Positions 8,249-17,451 of a stretch of 64,000 bases of DNA are shown here, in pieces. Both the position numbers and the translations under genes were made by a program. Within the stretch, counting starts at the first letter, position 1; each line of letters begins with the position of its first letter. The DNA comes from Thainema sp966674685 (GTDB lineage Bacteria > Cyanobacteriota > Cyanobacteriia > Phormidesmidales > Phormidesmidaceae). The stretch lies in NCBI GenBank assembly GCA_966674685.1, contig CBKWJC010000002.1:62001-126000 (forward strand). Reading direction: 5' to 3'. The notes beneath the pieces are model-generated. The model was not told the DNA's origin. It saw only the letters and a program-made list of their open reading frames with translations, and did not search any database.

Positions 8249-8887
8249 CTATCGACCTAAATCATGCAGTTGATGGATGGCTGCCGCGCACTGCTGCGTC
8301 ACTGCATCCAAGTCTGCTCGTTGAGTTGAGGTAGGCGGGTCAATGACATCCCCAATCCGGATTGTAACGGGAACCGGGTGAGGAATGGCTGAGCCAGACT
8401 GAATAATTTTTTGAGTACCCCACAGGCTAACAGGCAGCAGCGGCACGTTTGCCTTGGCCGCAATTAGCGCCGCACCAACTTTAGGCGATGGAATACGGGC
8501 ATCAGGCGTGCGGGTGCCCTGGAGAAAAATGCCCACGGCCCACCCGTTATCTAGAGACTGCAATGCAGCTCGAATGGCGCTGCGGTCGGCGGAACCCCGC
8601 TTAACGGGATAGGCTCCGTAGAGGCGAATCGCCTGACTCAGCCCTGGTACTTTAAACAGCTCTTCCTTGGCCATGAAGGCAACCGGGCGCGTGACGCAGT
8701 TGGCCAAAATGGGTGGATCAAAATCGCTAGCGTGATTGCTCACAACGATGAGTGGGCCTGTTTTAGGTACTTTATCGGCACCGTAAACTCGACCCCGAAA
8801 ATAAGTATGCAACACCGGGCTGACGACCGACCACTTGAATAGGTGATACAGCGCAAGGCTGATTGCAGGTTCTCGTTCTCTGCCCAT
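8249..8887 (-). CDS. plsC: 1-acyl-sn-glycerol-3-phosphate acyltransferase
   Basis: 212 residues. The HX4D catalytic motif is NHASDFDPP (about 51-59); block II is the FMAKEELFKVPG region (about 71-82); block III is IFLQGTRTP (about 119-127), in which glutamine replaces the more usual glutamate of FPEGTR; block IV is VPLLPVSLWG (about 147-156). The enzyme acylates lysophosphatidic acid to phosphatidic acid at the membrane, the second acylation of glycerolipid synthesis. It is the last gene of the plsX-fabH-fabD-plsC run, 204 bases after fabD; the gap holds AT-rich repeats, so it may have a promoter of its own. Confidence 0.93.
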   Translation of the reverse strand: MGREREPAISLALYHLFKWSVVSPVLHTYFRGRVYGADKVPKTGPLIVVSNHASDFDPPILANCVTRPVAFMAKEELFKVPGLSQAIRLYGAYPVKRGSADRSAIRAALQSLDNGWAVGIFLQGTRTPDARIPSPKVGAALIAAKANVPLLPVSLWGTQKIIQSGSAIPHPVPVTIRIGDVIDPPTSTQRADLDAVTQQCAAAIHQLHDLGR

Positions 8888-8934
8888 TGAGTTAGATTGC
8901 TGTTGGGGTTACCGTATTTGGGATTGTATAGCGA

Positions 8935-9058
8935 AGTACTAGGTGCTGAATTCTAAGCTCTAAGTTTTGAATTTTGAGTTAAGTGGATACATTCAAAACT
9001 AAACACTCAAAATTCAAAGCTGCTCACTTCTTACTCCTCACTCCTCTCGCCTTACCTG
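8935..9058. repeat. AATTC/TTCAAAA low-complexity and STRR-like repeat cluster
   Basis: Inverted runs of TTTTGAATTTTGAGTTAA and ATTCAAAACTAAACACTC are followed by CTTACTCCTCACTCCTC-type heptamers. Similar runs occur at 19462-19590 and 23160-23250, so this is a dispersed repeat class. Confidence 0.55.
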
Positions 9059-9091
9059 TTTGAGTGCTGAGGACTGATGATATACCGCCGA

Positions 9092-9976
9092 TTATGCAGA
9101 AGCTAGATCTGCGATCGCATGGATATTCTCCAGCGTCATGCCAGAGCAAGTGCGCTTGACTAGACCCGTTAGCACATTGCCAGGGCCAACTTCAACCACA
9201 CGCTCGACGCCTTCATCGGCCAGCCGCAGAGAAATCTCACGCCAGCGTACCGAACCTGTCATCTGCTGCGTTAATCGCTGTTTGAGTTGAGCACCGTCGG
9301 TTTCCGGTGTGGGGTCAACATTAGATAAAACCGGAATTCGGGCTGACTGAAATTCGGCAGTTTCAAGAACCGCTTGAAACTGCGCGGCTGCATCAGCCAT
9401 CAGGGGGGAGTGGAAGGCTCCACTGACGTTGAGCTTAACCGCTCGCTTGCTTTTCACCTGAGCCAGAACGGCATCCACTCCTTCAACGGTGCCCGAAATT
9501 ACCACCTGCATGGGATTGTTATCGTTGGCCAGCACTACACCTTCGGTATCGGCAATTACGGCATCTAGTTCGTCGCGCTGGAAGCCAATCACCGCCGCCA
9601 TTGCACCGTCTGTGGCGGTGGACATCAGTTCGGCTCGCCGCTTGACCAACTGAAGACCCGTGGCAAAATCGAATACGCCTGCTGCAAACAGCGCCACGTA
9701 TTCGCCTAAGCTGTGACCAGCCACAAAATCGGGCATTTGTCCCTGCTGCATCAGTTGTTCTGCTAGCAATGCCTCAACCACATACAAACAGGGCTGAGTG
9801 TAGAGTGTCTGCGATACTTTGTCGTCTGGATCTTGGCAAATGTCAGCCACTGACCAACCCAGGATGTCATTGGCCTGAGCGAGCTGAGGCTGTAGGACTT
9901 CAAGCTGAAACAGGTCTGCTCCCATATTGACGGCTTGAGAACCTTGTCCCGGAAAAACCCATGCTGTTTTACTCAT
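9092..9976 (-). CDS. fabD: malonyl-CoA:ACP transacylase
   Basis: 294 residues. The GQGSQ motif (FPGQGSQAVNMG, about 8-19), catalytic serine in GHSLGEYVALFAAG (about 90-103) and catalytic histidine in SGAFHSPLM (about 200) are all present, together with EVGPGNVLTGLVKR near the C-terminus. The enzyme moves malonate from CoA to acyl carrier protein, supplying the extender for fatty acid synthesis in the cytoplasm. It follows fabH by 48 bases on the same strand, within a classical phospholipid/fatty-acid operon. Confidence 0.97.
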   Translation of the reverse strand: MSKTAWVFPGQGSQAVNMGADLFQLEVLQPQLAQANDILGWSVADICQDPDDKVSQTLYTQPCLYVVEALLAEQLMQQGQMPDFVAGHSLGEYVALFAAGVFDFATGLQLVKRRAELMSTATDGAMAAVIGFQRDELDAVIADTEGVVLANDNNPMQVVISGTVEGVDAVLAQVKSKRAVKLNVSGAFHSPLMADAAAQFQAVLETAEFQSARIPVLSNVDPTPETDGAQLKQRLTQQMTGSVRWREISLRLADEGVERVVEVGPGNVLTGLVKRTCSGMTLENIHAIADLASA

Positions 9977-10024
9977 ACAAATGCCTTTCGATCACTCTGG
10001 TCGTTACTTCAATTCTTTAATTCT

Positions 10025-11017
10025 TTATCGCCATTCAAAAATGGCGGCACCCCATGTGAGTCCAGCGCCAAAGCCAGCAGCGGCAATTTTGTCTCCAGGC
10101 GTAATTTTGCCAGCCTGCACCCATTCGTCTAGGGCTATGGGAATGGAGGCCGCAGACGTGTTGCCATAGCGAGCCATGTTGCTAATCACCCGCTCACTGG
10201 GAATGTTCAACCGCTGAGCCACGGCGTCTAGAATCCGCTGATTGGCCTGGTGCAGCAGCAGCCAGTCCACATCGGCAGTGGAGAGGTTGGCTCGGAATAA
10301 GGCTTTTTCAATGACTTCGGGCACTTTGTTGACGGCAAAGCGATACACTTCCCGCCCATTCATGGTGATGAACTGGTAGTTGCCCTGTGTGGCAACAGTG
10401 TTCGCCAACTCGCGGGCTTCGCCCTGATAGGAGAGGTTGAGGCAGCCATTCTGGCTACCGTCGCTGCGGAGTTCAAAGCCTAAAATGCGATCGCGCTCAT
10501 TAGCCTGAAGCACAATTGCCCCAGCTCCGTCCCCAAATAGGACGCAGGTGCGGCGGTCGCTCCAGTCCGTCCAGCGGGAGAGAACATCGCCCCCAATCAG
10601 CACTACGTTCTGGTACGTCCCGGTGCGGATAAACTGCGCGGCAGTGACCATGCCGAACACAAACCCAGAGCAGGCAGCGGTCAAATCAAACGCTACGGCT
10701 CGGCTTGCCCCTAGCTTGGCCTGCACTAAGCTGGCCGTGCCAAACAGATCGTCCGGCGTGGACGTAGCCAGCAGGATCAAATCAATCTCGTCCGGATTCA
10801 GGTTGGCCATTGCGATCGCAGACTGCGCCGCCCGCGCCGCAATATCGGCCAGGGATTCCTGCTGGTTAGCAATGCGCCGCTGCTGGATACCTGTCCGGCT
10901 GCTGATCCATTCATCTGAGGTATCTACAATCTGGCTGAGGCCCTGATTGTCAAGCACCTGATTGGGAAGTGCAGAGCCGCTACCCGTGATGGCGACTCCC
11001 ATGAGTTGATAATCCAA
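10025..11017 (-). CDS. fabH: beta-ketoacyl-ACP synthase III
   Basis: 330 residues with the Cys-His-Asn triad of KAS III: cysteine in DLTAACSGFVFG (about 110-121), histidine in LLHQANQRI (about 255) and asparagine in YGNTSAASIP (about 285). It condenses acetyl-CoA with malonyl-ACP to begin fatty acid synthesis. The chosen start is a TTG at 11017, two bases after the plsX stop and preceded by GGAGAG at a good ribosome-binding distance; an ATG at 11002 is the alternative and has poor spacing. Same-strand neighbours plsX and fabD make the operon. Confidence 0.96.
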   Translation of the reverse strand: MDYQLMGVAITGSGSALPNQVLDNQGLSQIVDTSDEWISSRTGIQQRRIANQQESLADIAARAAQSAIAMANLNPDEIDLILLATSTPDDLFGTASLVQAKLGASRAVAFDLTAACSGFVFGMVTAAQFIRTGTYQNVVLIGGDVLSRWTDWSDRRTCVLFGDGAGAIVLQANERDRILGFELRSDGSQNGCLNLSYQGEARELANTVATQGNYQFITMNGREVYRFAVNKVPEVIEKALFRANLSTADVDWLLLHQANQRILDAVAQRLNIPSERVISNMARYGNTSAASIPIALDEWVQAGKITPGDKIAAAGFGAGLTWGAAIFEWR

Positions 11018-11019
11018 AG

Positions 11020-12054
11020 CTACTCTCCGTCTGTGGCTGACGCCATTGCGTTTTGATACTGGGACTGAATTTGCTCCAAAATCCGATTATCCACTGCTTC
11101 TTTGGCCAAGCGAATGGCGTTAAACACGGACGGAGCCTGGGAACTACCGTGACTAATAATACAGATACCCGCCACGCCCAGCAGCAGACCACCCCCGTGT
11201 TCGGCGTGATCGATGCGCTGCTTAATCCGGCGCAGATTAGGTTTGAGCAGTGCAGTTCCAACTTTACCATGTAGTCCCTGGGGCAGTTCTTCGCGCAAAA
11301 TTTGCAGCACAACGCTGCCGACTGCCTCAGCGAACTTGAGCAGGATGTTCCCCACAAATCCGTCACAGACGATCACGTCAAACTCACCGGAGAGGACATC
11401 TCGGCCCTCCGCATTCCCCACAAACGGAATGTTGGGGTTGGCCGTGAGTAACTGGTGGGTTTGAATTGCCAGTTCATTACCCTTAGTCGGTTCTTCTCCA
11501 ATGTTGAGCAGCCCCACGCGCGGTTCTGGGTTACCCAAAACGTCGCGGGAGTAAATTGTGCCCATCAAGGCAAACTGTTCTAAAAATTTCGGGCGGCAGT
11601 CTACATTTGCGCCCATATCGAGCAGCAGCACAGACTTACCCGCCACAATGGTTGGTAGCACCGTTCCGATGGCAGGCCGATCAATGCCTTTTAAGCGCCC
11701 GACGCGCAGCAGTGCAGCCGCCATCGCTGCGCCGGAGTGCCCAGCGGATACAACTGCATCAGCCTTTTTCCGCTTGACTAGATCCATTGCCACATTGATG
11801 GAAGCTTTGGGCTTACGACGAATGGCCGTCAGCGCTTCCTCATGCATTTCCACTGCTCCTTCGGCAGGAACAATGTCAATGCCGTTTAAGTGGTCTGGAT
11901 GGGGAACGACGGATTGGATCTGCTCTGGATCCCCAACCAGGATGATATCGACGCCAAGTTCTGCTTTTGCCCGAATTGCGCCTGCGACAATCTCGGCGGG
12001 AGCGAAGTCGCCACCCATGGCATCAACTGCAATTCTTGCCTGTCCTGATCCCAT
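11020..12054 (-). CDS. plsX: phosphate acyltransferase PlsX
   Basis: 344 residues starting IAVDAMGGDFAP (about 7-18), the family signature, with SAGHSGAAMAAALLRVGR (about 105-122), DMGANVDCRP (about 145-154) and EHGGGLLLGVAG near residue 285. PlsX turns acyl-ACP plus phosphate into acyl-phosphate, the acyl donor for PlsY. It is the first gene of plsX-fabH-fabD-plsC, ends two bases before fabH, and is preceded by a 272-base gap separating it from rpaB on the same strand. Confidence 0.97.
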   Translation of the reverse strand: MGSGQARIAVDAMGGDFAPAEIVAGAIRAKAELGVDIILVGDPEQIQSVVPHPDHLNGIDIVPAEGAVEMHEEALTAIRRKPKASINVAMDLVKRKKADAVVSAGHSGAAMAAALLRVGRLKGIDRPAIGTVLPTIVAGKSVLLLDMGANVDCRPKFLEQFALMGTIYSRDVLGNPEPRVGLLNIGEEPTKGNELAIQTHQLLTANPNIPFVGNAEGRDVLSGEFDVIVCDGFVGNILLKFAEAVGSVVLQILREELPQGLHGKVGTALLKPNLRRIKQRIDHAEHGGGLLLGVAGICIISHGSSQAPSVFNAIRLAKEAVDNRILEQIQSQYQNAMASATDGE

Positions 12055-12326
12055 GTACTCAAAGCTATAGAAACCTTAAAGATCTTATCAGATGGCCCCT
12101 ATTGTTTAGCGGCTGAATCTGAAATCTCGCGATGTATCACGCTGCAATGTGCTTACTCAATCGAATATCCAGTCAATATTTCCGCAAATGCTGATGATGT
12201 TGAGTATTCAAGGCAACTTTCAAAGTAAACGATGATGCGCGATCGCACTTGCAACCCGCATCCTAAATGATCAGTTCTTTTCAGTCGCCTTAAATGGTTG
12301 GTTTGTGTCTATGCCTGGTCTAGCGT

Positions 12327-13055
12327 CTAGAGTTCGCCTGGTTCAACAATCCGCTGAAACAGATAGCCTGTGCCGCGAGCGGTCAAAATCAGTTCTGGAT
12401 TGCTGGGGTCGTCTTCTAATTTGGCTCGTAAGCGAGAAATGTGGACATCGACCACGCGGGTATCAACATGGCGCTCTGGCGTATAGCCCCAAACTTCTTG
12501 CAGAATTTCGGAACGAGAGAACGGTTCTCCAGAACGACTCACCAGCAGTTCCAGCAGGCTGAACTCCATGCCCGTCAGCCGAATTCGCTCATCGCCTTTG
12601 TAGACCTGCCGCTTGTTGGTGTCGATGCGAATATTGTTAACGGTGATCACGCCCGAACTGGGAATCCCCGAAGTGCCCGTCTTCTCGACACGGCGAAGGA
12701 CAGATCGAATGCGCGCTTCCAGTTCCTTGGGGGAAAAGGGCTTGACGACATAATCATCCGCACCCAATTCTAGACCCGTGATCCGATCTGCCACATCCCC
12801 CAGAGCTGTGAGCATGATGATGGGCACATCAGATTCTTTACGCAGCTCTTGACAAACGCCGTAGCCGTCTAGCTTGGGCATCATCACGTCTAGTACCACT
12901 AGGTCAGGAATCGCGTGTCGAAACGTTTCGAGCGCTTCTTCCCCATCAGCGGCGGTCACAACGTCATACCCAATCATAGACAGACGAGTTTCTAAAATTC
13001 GCCGGATGCTCGCCTCATCATCTACAACTAGAATCTTTTCCTTATGACTTTCCAA
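12327..13055 (-). CDS. rpaB: OmpR-family response regulator RpaB
   Basis: 242 residues: receiver domain (1-120) with acidic pocket VVDDE, phospho-acceptor Asp56 in VVLDVMMPKLDGYG, Thr in IIMLTALG and Lys in DDYVVKPFSPKELEAR; then a winged-helix DNA-binding domain (about 140-236) with ILQEVWGYTPERHVDTRVVD. The sequence is close to the cyanobacterial RpaB/Ycf27 regulator, the essential partner of the NblS (Hik33) kinase that governs high-light and photosystem genes. The start is a TTG at 13055, preceded by AAGGAG, and gives the N-terminus expected for RpaB. Next to plsX downstream and divergent from radA, an arrangement seen in other cyanobacteria. Confidence 0.95.
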   Translation of the reverse strand: MESHKEKILVVDDEASIRRILETRLSMIGYDVVTAADGEEALETFRHAIPDLVVLDVMMPKLDGYGVCQELRKESDVPIIMLTALGDVADRITGLELGADDYVVKPFSPKELEARIRSVLRRVEKTGTSGIPSSGVITVNNIRIDTNKRQVYKGDERIRLTGMEFSLLELLVSRSGEPFSRSEILQEVWGYTPERHVDTRVVDVHISRLRAKLEDDPSNPELILTARGTGYLFQRIVEPGEL

Positions 13056-13243
13056 CTGACTTACACTCCTTAAAGGCTAATTTCTGTTAATTAATTTTTG
13101 GTACTTTATCATTAGAATAGTACGCCAACTAGCTGAATTTTCCCCGCTTAAACCCTTTATACTGCCTGCTTTTTAAGGTTTCTTAAGGTTCAGTCGAAAC
13201 GCAAAGAAATGTTGATTATTGTTAATATCTTGTTGCGATTCTG

Positions 13244-14719
13244 ATGGCTAAACTCCGTACTGTTTACGTTTGTAATGAATGCGGAGCAGAATCCGCTCAA
13301 TACTTTGGCAAATGCCCCTTTTGCAGTAGCTGGAATACCCTGGTTGAGCAGGTTGCCGCCAATGCTGCTGGCTCGAACGGCAGCGGTCGGGCTTCAACCC
13401 GCGTTGCTCGCTCATCCGGTACGGCGACAGCCAAGGCTGGCCCAGCCCAGCCGCGACTGGCTCAAACTCTAGCTCAAATTGAAGATCATCCCCAGGCTCG
13501 CTTGTCGTCGGGCTATGACGAATTTAATCGGGTGCTGGGTGGAGGACTGGTGCCCGGTTCGCTGGTGCTAGTGGGTGGTGACCCTGGTATTGGTAAGTCT
13601 ACCCTGCTGCTTCAGAGTGCTAACTTTTTGGCCCAGGATTTTCCGGTACTCTATGTCTGTGCGGAGGAATCGGGGCAGCAGGTGAAACTGCGATCGCAGC
13701 GCCTCGGTATCGCCGCTAATCTTTCTACTGCCACGTCAAATTCGTCACTGGCAGAACCCAATCTATATTTATTACCGGAAACGGATTTGGATGCGGTGCT
13801 AATGGAGCTGGAATCGCTCCAGCCACGGGTGGCGATTATCGACAGTATCCAAGCTCTCTACTTTAGCGAGCTGAACTCGGCTCCCGGTTCGGTGGCGCAG
13901 GTGCGGGAATGTACGTCGGCCCTGATGCGGCTGGCCAAGCGCAGCAATATTACGCTGCTGATTGTCGGGCATGTCACCAAAGAAGGTGCGATCGCAGGCC
14001 CGAAGGTACTGGAGCACTTGGTCGATACCGTTCTGTACTTCGAGGGTGACCGATTTGCCAGCCACCGATTACTCCGCTCGGTGAAAAACCGCTTTGGCGC
14101 AACCCATGAGCTGGGCGTATTCGAAATGGTGGATCGGGGACTGGAAGAAGTGCCCAATCCTTCAGCCCTATTTCTGGGTAATCGCGAAGAAGCCGCCTCT
14201 GGCAACGCTACGATTGTGGCCTGTGAGGGTACCCGTCCTCTACTGGTTGAACTCCAGGCTCTGGTTAGCACCACGAGCTATAGCTCGCCGCGCCGCTCGA
14301 CGACGGGAATTGAGTACAATCGCCTATTGCAAATTCTGGCGGTGCTGGAAAAGCGAGTTGGCATTCCCCTATCTAAGCTAGATGCTTACGTGGCCTCCTC
14401 CGGTGGCTTGAACGTAGCTGAACCCGCTGCCGATCTGGGCGTTGCCGTTGCCGTTGTTGCCAGCTTCCGCGATCGCATGGTCGATCCGCAGACGGTCCTG
14501 ATTGGTGAACTCGGCTTGGGAGGTCAAATTCGGCCCGTTTCCCAGGTAGAACTGCGATTGCGGGAAGCGTATAAGCTGGGCTTCAAGCGGGCAATTGTAC
14601 CGAAAGGTCAGTCGGTACAAGACTTAAAAATGGAAATCCACGAGGTGTCCCGCTTAGTGGATGCGATCGCGATCGCACTTTCGTCGTCTCATCCAGAAGT
14701 TCAGCCGGAAGACAACTAG
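13244..14719 (+). CDS. radA: DNA repair protein RadA
   Basis: 491 residues. A four-cysteine zinc finger (VCNECGAES and KCPFCSSWN, about 9-27), a RecA-like ATPase core with Walker A GGDPGIGKSTLLLQ (about 112-125) and Walker B VAIIDSIQALY (about 195), the RadA-specific KNRFGATHELGVFEM (about 281-295), and a Lon-protease-like C-terminal domain (about 330-480). RadA is a branch-migration helicase acting in recombinational repair. A Ser/Ala/Thr-rich spacer (about 45-75) follows the zinc finger. It is transcribed away from rpaB and ends against a hairpin shared with the convergent pentapeptide-repeat gene. Confidence 0.96.
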   Translation: MAKLRTVYVCNECGAESAQYFGKCPFCSSWNTLVEQVAANAAGSNGSGRASTRVARSSGTATAKAGPAQPRLAQTLAQIEDHPQARLSSGYDEFNRVLGGGLVPGSLVLVGGDPGIGKSTLLLQSANFLAQDFPVLYVCAEESGQQVKLRSQRLGIAANLSTATSNSSLAEPNLYLLPETDLDAVLMELESLQPRVAIIDSIQALYFSELNSAPGSVAQVRECTSALMRLAKRSNITLLIVGHVTKEGAIAGPKVLEHLVDTVLYFEGDRFASHRLLRSVKNRFGATHELGVFEMVDRGLEEVPNPSALFLGNREEAASGNATIVACEGTRPLLVELQALVSTTSYSSPRRSTTGIEYNRLLQILAVLEKRVGIPLSKLDAYVASSGGLNVAEPAADLGVAVAVVASFRDRMVDPQTVLIGELGLGGQIRPVSQVELRLREAYKLGFKRAIVPKGQSVQDLKMEIHEVSRLVDAIAIALSSSHPEVQPEDN

Positions 14720-14735
14720 ACCCAAGGGAACTGGA

Positions 14736-14768
14736 AAGGGAACTGCGATCGCATTGCAGTTCCCTTTG
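14736..14768. terminator. hairpin between radA and the convergent gene
   Basis: A perfect 12-bp stem AAAGGGAACTGC / GCAGTTCCCTTT with loop GATCGCATT; the stem and loop overlap a HIP1 octamer. It sits 17 bases after the radA stop and 27 bases from the stop of the minus-strand gene, so it could serve both. Confidence 0.6.
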
Positions 14769-14794
14769 TTAGTCGTTAATCGTTGATGGGCTGA

Positions 14795-15913
14795 TTACAA
14801 TACGTTGGATTCAGAGCTGGAACGTTCGGCAGATTGCGATTCCGCAAGTTGACAACTGACTGGCGCAGTTTCTGCGGTCATACCTTCAGATCTAAACTGC
14901 TCACAGGTGGCAGAGTTATAGAGTGCGTATTGCCAATCTTGAGCTTGCTGAACTTGGTCAAACGTCAGGTTTTGAGTTTGGCTCAAGTCGGCGCAATGCT
15001 GCTTGTACTGCTTGATCGTCATCATTTGCGGATCGCTGCCGTCTGGAAACTTACAGAATTCGGCATTTTGTAAATTGGCGCTCTTTAAATTGGAACCCTT
15101 TAGATCAACCGCCTCGAACCGTACCTGATGAAGCTGAGCATCTTGAAAATTGCTTTCCCGTAGGTCAACCGCCTCAAAGACAGTGCCGTCAAGTTTTGCG
15201 GCTTGAAAGTTTGCACCTTGCAAATCAGCCTCACGAAATTGGGCACTAATTAGCGTCGAGCCTTCTAGATTAATGCCTCGGAGATCCATCTGCTCTTGTT
15301 CCGCACAGTAGCGATCGGGGCGAACGCCAAACAGATGACCGATTCGCTCAAGACCACTGTTAACTGAATTAGCTGATGGTGGCACAAACTCAATTTGGGG
15401 TAAATAACGATTCTTGAGCTCCAGACCAGACAGAGATTGACACTGCTGAGTTAGCGACTCAATAGCAAAGGTCAAGCCAGCACTCGTTTGATTGCCGTTA
15501 GAAACAACGGCATGAATTAACTCCCAAGAATCCTGACGAATAGCACGGCGATTTTCACGTTCGTCTAGAAAAACTTGCCGTACTTGCAAAAAGGTGAAAA
15601 ATGCTGTGAAGACCACAGCTAAAATACTGAAACCAGCTCTAAAAAACTTCACCTGCTGATCGAGATGCTTAGCAAACTTTTCCGTTCGCTCAACGGCATC
15701 TGCTAACTGCTGCTGTAAAAACTGGGCTTGAATCTCCGGCCAATGTTGCCAATAGTACGTATCAGCATCTGTTGGCGGGTTTGGCGAATTGCTATCAGTG
15801 CTTGTTTCCGGTGGAACAGCGTCTGTGGGGGAGGGGGAGGCGGAGTGATGATCTGAATAACGGGGTGGAATGGGTTGAGTATGCGCTTGAGTATGGGGGG
15901 GCTGAGTACTCAT
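14795..15913 (-). CDS. membrane-anchored pentapeptide-repeat protein
   Basis: 372 residues. The first 50 residues are rich in Pro, Thr, Ser and His; a helical segment with YYWQHWPEIQAQFLQQQLADA precedes a transmembrane helix (about 92-112, FRAGFSILAVVFTAFFTFL). After a polar region, pentapeptide repeats run from about 205 to 290 (LRGINLEGSTLISAQF, ADLQGANFQAAKLDGTVFEA, LRESNF, LKGSNLKSANLQNAEF), about 17 five-residue turns forming a quadrilateral beta helix. The 80 C-terminal residues include several cysteines. Biochemical role unknown. Preceded by a purine-rich intergenic tract. Confidence 0.85.
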   Translation of the reverse strand: MSTQPPHTQAHTQPIPPRYSDHHSASPSPTDAVPPETSTDSNSPNPPTDADTYYWQHWPEIQAQFLQQQLADAVERTEKFAKHLDQQVKFFRAGFSILAVVFTAFFTFLQVRQVFLDERENRRAIRQDSWELIHAVVSNGNQTSAGLTFAIESLTQQCQSLSGLELKNRYLPQIEFVPPSANSVNSGLERIGHLFGVRPDRYCAEQEQMDLRGINLEGSTLISAQFREADLQGANFQAAKLDGTVFEAVDLRESNFQDAQLHQVRFEAVDLKGSNLKSANLQNAEFCKFPDGSDPQMMTIKQYKQHCADLSQTQNLTFDQVQQAQDWQYALYNSATCEQFRSEGMTAETAPVSCQLAESQSAERSSSESNVL

Positions 15914-15984
15914 AAGTCAGTTACTAATTCACTACATGGGGGTTTAAAGAACCTACAGAGTAGATGGTGGGCATTTCGAATGTT

Positions 15985-16115
15985 TGGGTTAAGTGGTAGA
16001 TAGAGTGATGGGCTGGGGGGAAGGGAGCAGGGGAGCGAGGGAGCAGGGGAGTAAAGCAGTTTTGTTTGTGGTTGGGATCAGGGTGCTGGGTGCTGGGGCA
16101 GGGGAGCAGATGTTC
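15985..16115. repeat. purine-rich G/A tandem repeat tract
   Basis: Runs such as GGGGAAGGGAGCAGGGGAGC and GGGTGCTGGGTGCTGGGGCA form degenerate heptamer-like repeats (GGGAGCA / GGTGCTG) between the pentapeptide-repeat gene and bioF. This is the STRR-like type seen in many filamentous cyanobacteria. Confidence 0.6.
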
Positions 16116-16226
16116 ATGGTCTGCCGTTGAATGATTCCCAGGCTGTAAGCGATATGACAACGCTATATAATGGCAAAGCCGTTTGGTCACGCTTACAACA
16201 ACGCTTACGACGCTATTCAGAACGCT

Positions 16227-17444
16227 ATGGCCGCTCCTTATGCTTGGATTGAAGAGTCTTTAGACACGATTCGTCGCGCCAATTGGCATCGCTCGGTGCG
16301 GACGGTTGAAAGTCAGTCGGGGGCAGTCGTGCTGTTAGAAGGGACGCCGCTGGTGAATTTTGCCAGCAATGATTATTTGGGACTAGCCAGCGATCCGAGA
16401 TTAGCGAAAGCCGCGATCGCAGCTATCCAGGAATATGGCACCAGCAGCACCGGATCGCGCTTACTGAGCGGCCAGCGGGAACTGCACAGCCAACTGGAAT
16501 TGGCTCTGGCTCGATTCAAGCAGACAGAAGATGCGCTGGTGTTCAGTTCTGGCTACTCGGCCAATATTGGCACTATCACAGCTTTGGTGGATCATCGCGA
16601 TTTAGTACTGTCGGATCAATATAATCACTCCAGTCTGCGGAATGGGGCGGCAATGAGTGGAGCCACGGTTGTCGAGTATGCTCACTGCGATTTGGCAGAT
16701 CTGAAGCAGCAGCTTGAACTCAATCGCGATCGCAAACGGCGCTGCCTGATTATTACCGACAGCGTGTTTAGCATGGATGGCGACCTCTGTCCGCTGCCGG
16801 GAATTTTGGACTTGGCAGATGAATTTGACTGCATGGTGCTGGTAGACGAGGCACACGGTACGGGAGTTTTAGGCGAAACCGGAGCAGGTTGCGTTGAGCA
16901 TTTTGGCTGTACGCATCGTCCGCTGATTCAAATGGGGACGCTCAGCAAATCGCTGGGCAGTCTGGGTGGTTACGTCGCAGCATCGGCGCAGGTGATTGAC
17001 TGGTTGCGGAATCGGGCACCGAGCTGGATTTATACGACTGCGTTGACTCCGGCGGATACTGCTGCTGCGCTGATGGGGCTGAAAATTGTCCAGGCTGAAC
17101 CGGAACGGCGATCGCAACTCTGGAAAAACGTGCAGCAGTTCCAAACGGGATTAGACAAACTCTTTAGTAAAGAAACAATCTGTAAACTGGATGCGCCGCA
17201 GCGTATTCCATCCGAGTCAGCAATTGTGGGTCTGCGGGTGAAAGATGCCGAGACGGTCATGAGCATTGGCAATCGGCTGAAAGATCACGGGATTTTCGCG
17301 GCGGCAGTGCGTCCTCCCACCGTGCCCACCAGTCGCCTGCGGTTCACGCTGATGGCGACCCACACACCAGAGCATATTCGCTATTTATTAGATGCGATCG
17401 CATGTTTAAATCAAATGGTTGAGCGCGATCCGGTATCCCGCTAG
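16227..17444 (+). CDS. bioF: 8-amino-7-oxononanoate synthase
   Basis: 405 residues from the ATG at 16227. A fold-type-I PLP enzyme of the alpha-oxoamine synthase family: NFASNDYLGLASDPR (about 44-58), TGSRLLSGQRELHSQLE (glycine-rich entrance), DEAHGTGVLG with the PLP-contacting aspartate and histidine, and the Schiff-base lysine in TLSKSLGSLGGY. It joins pimeloyl-ACP or pimeloyl-CoA to alanine, the first committed step of the biotin ring pathway. An in-frame ATG at 16170 would add 19 residues; 16227 is preferred because relatives begin with PYAWIEESL. The stop is 7 bases before the next gene, so the two are probably one operon; the other bio genes are not nearby. Confidence 0.9.
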   Translation: MAAPYAWIEESLDTIRRANWHRSVRTVESQSGAVVLLEGTPLVNFASNDYLGLASDPRLAKAAIAAIQEYGTSSTGSRLLSGQRELHSQLELALARFKQTEDALVFSSGYSANIGTITALVDHRDLVLSDQYNHSSLRNGAAMSGATVVEYAHCDLADLKQQLELNRDRKRRCLIITDSVFSMDGDLCPLPGILDLADEFDCMVLVDEAHGTGVLGETGAGCVEHFGCTHRPLIQMGTLSKSLGSLGGYVAASAQVIDWLRNRAPSWIYTTALTPADTAAALMGLKIVQAEPERRSQLWKNVQQFQTGLDKLFSKETICKLDAPQRIPSESAIVGLRVKDAETVMSIGNRLKDHGIFAAAVRPPTVPTSRLRFTLMATHTPEHIRYLLDAIACLNQMVERDPVSR

Positions 17445-17451
17445 GAGACCC

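Noticed and set aside
15924..16190. 88-codon minus-strand open frame between the pentapeptide gene and bioF
   Set aside because: It translates a purine-rich tandem repeat tract and runs into bioF; composition reflects the repeats.
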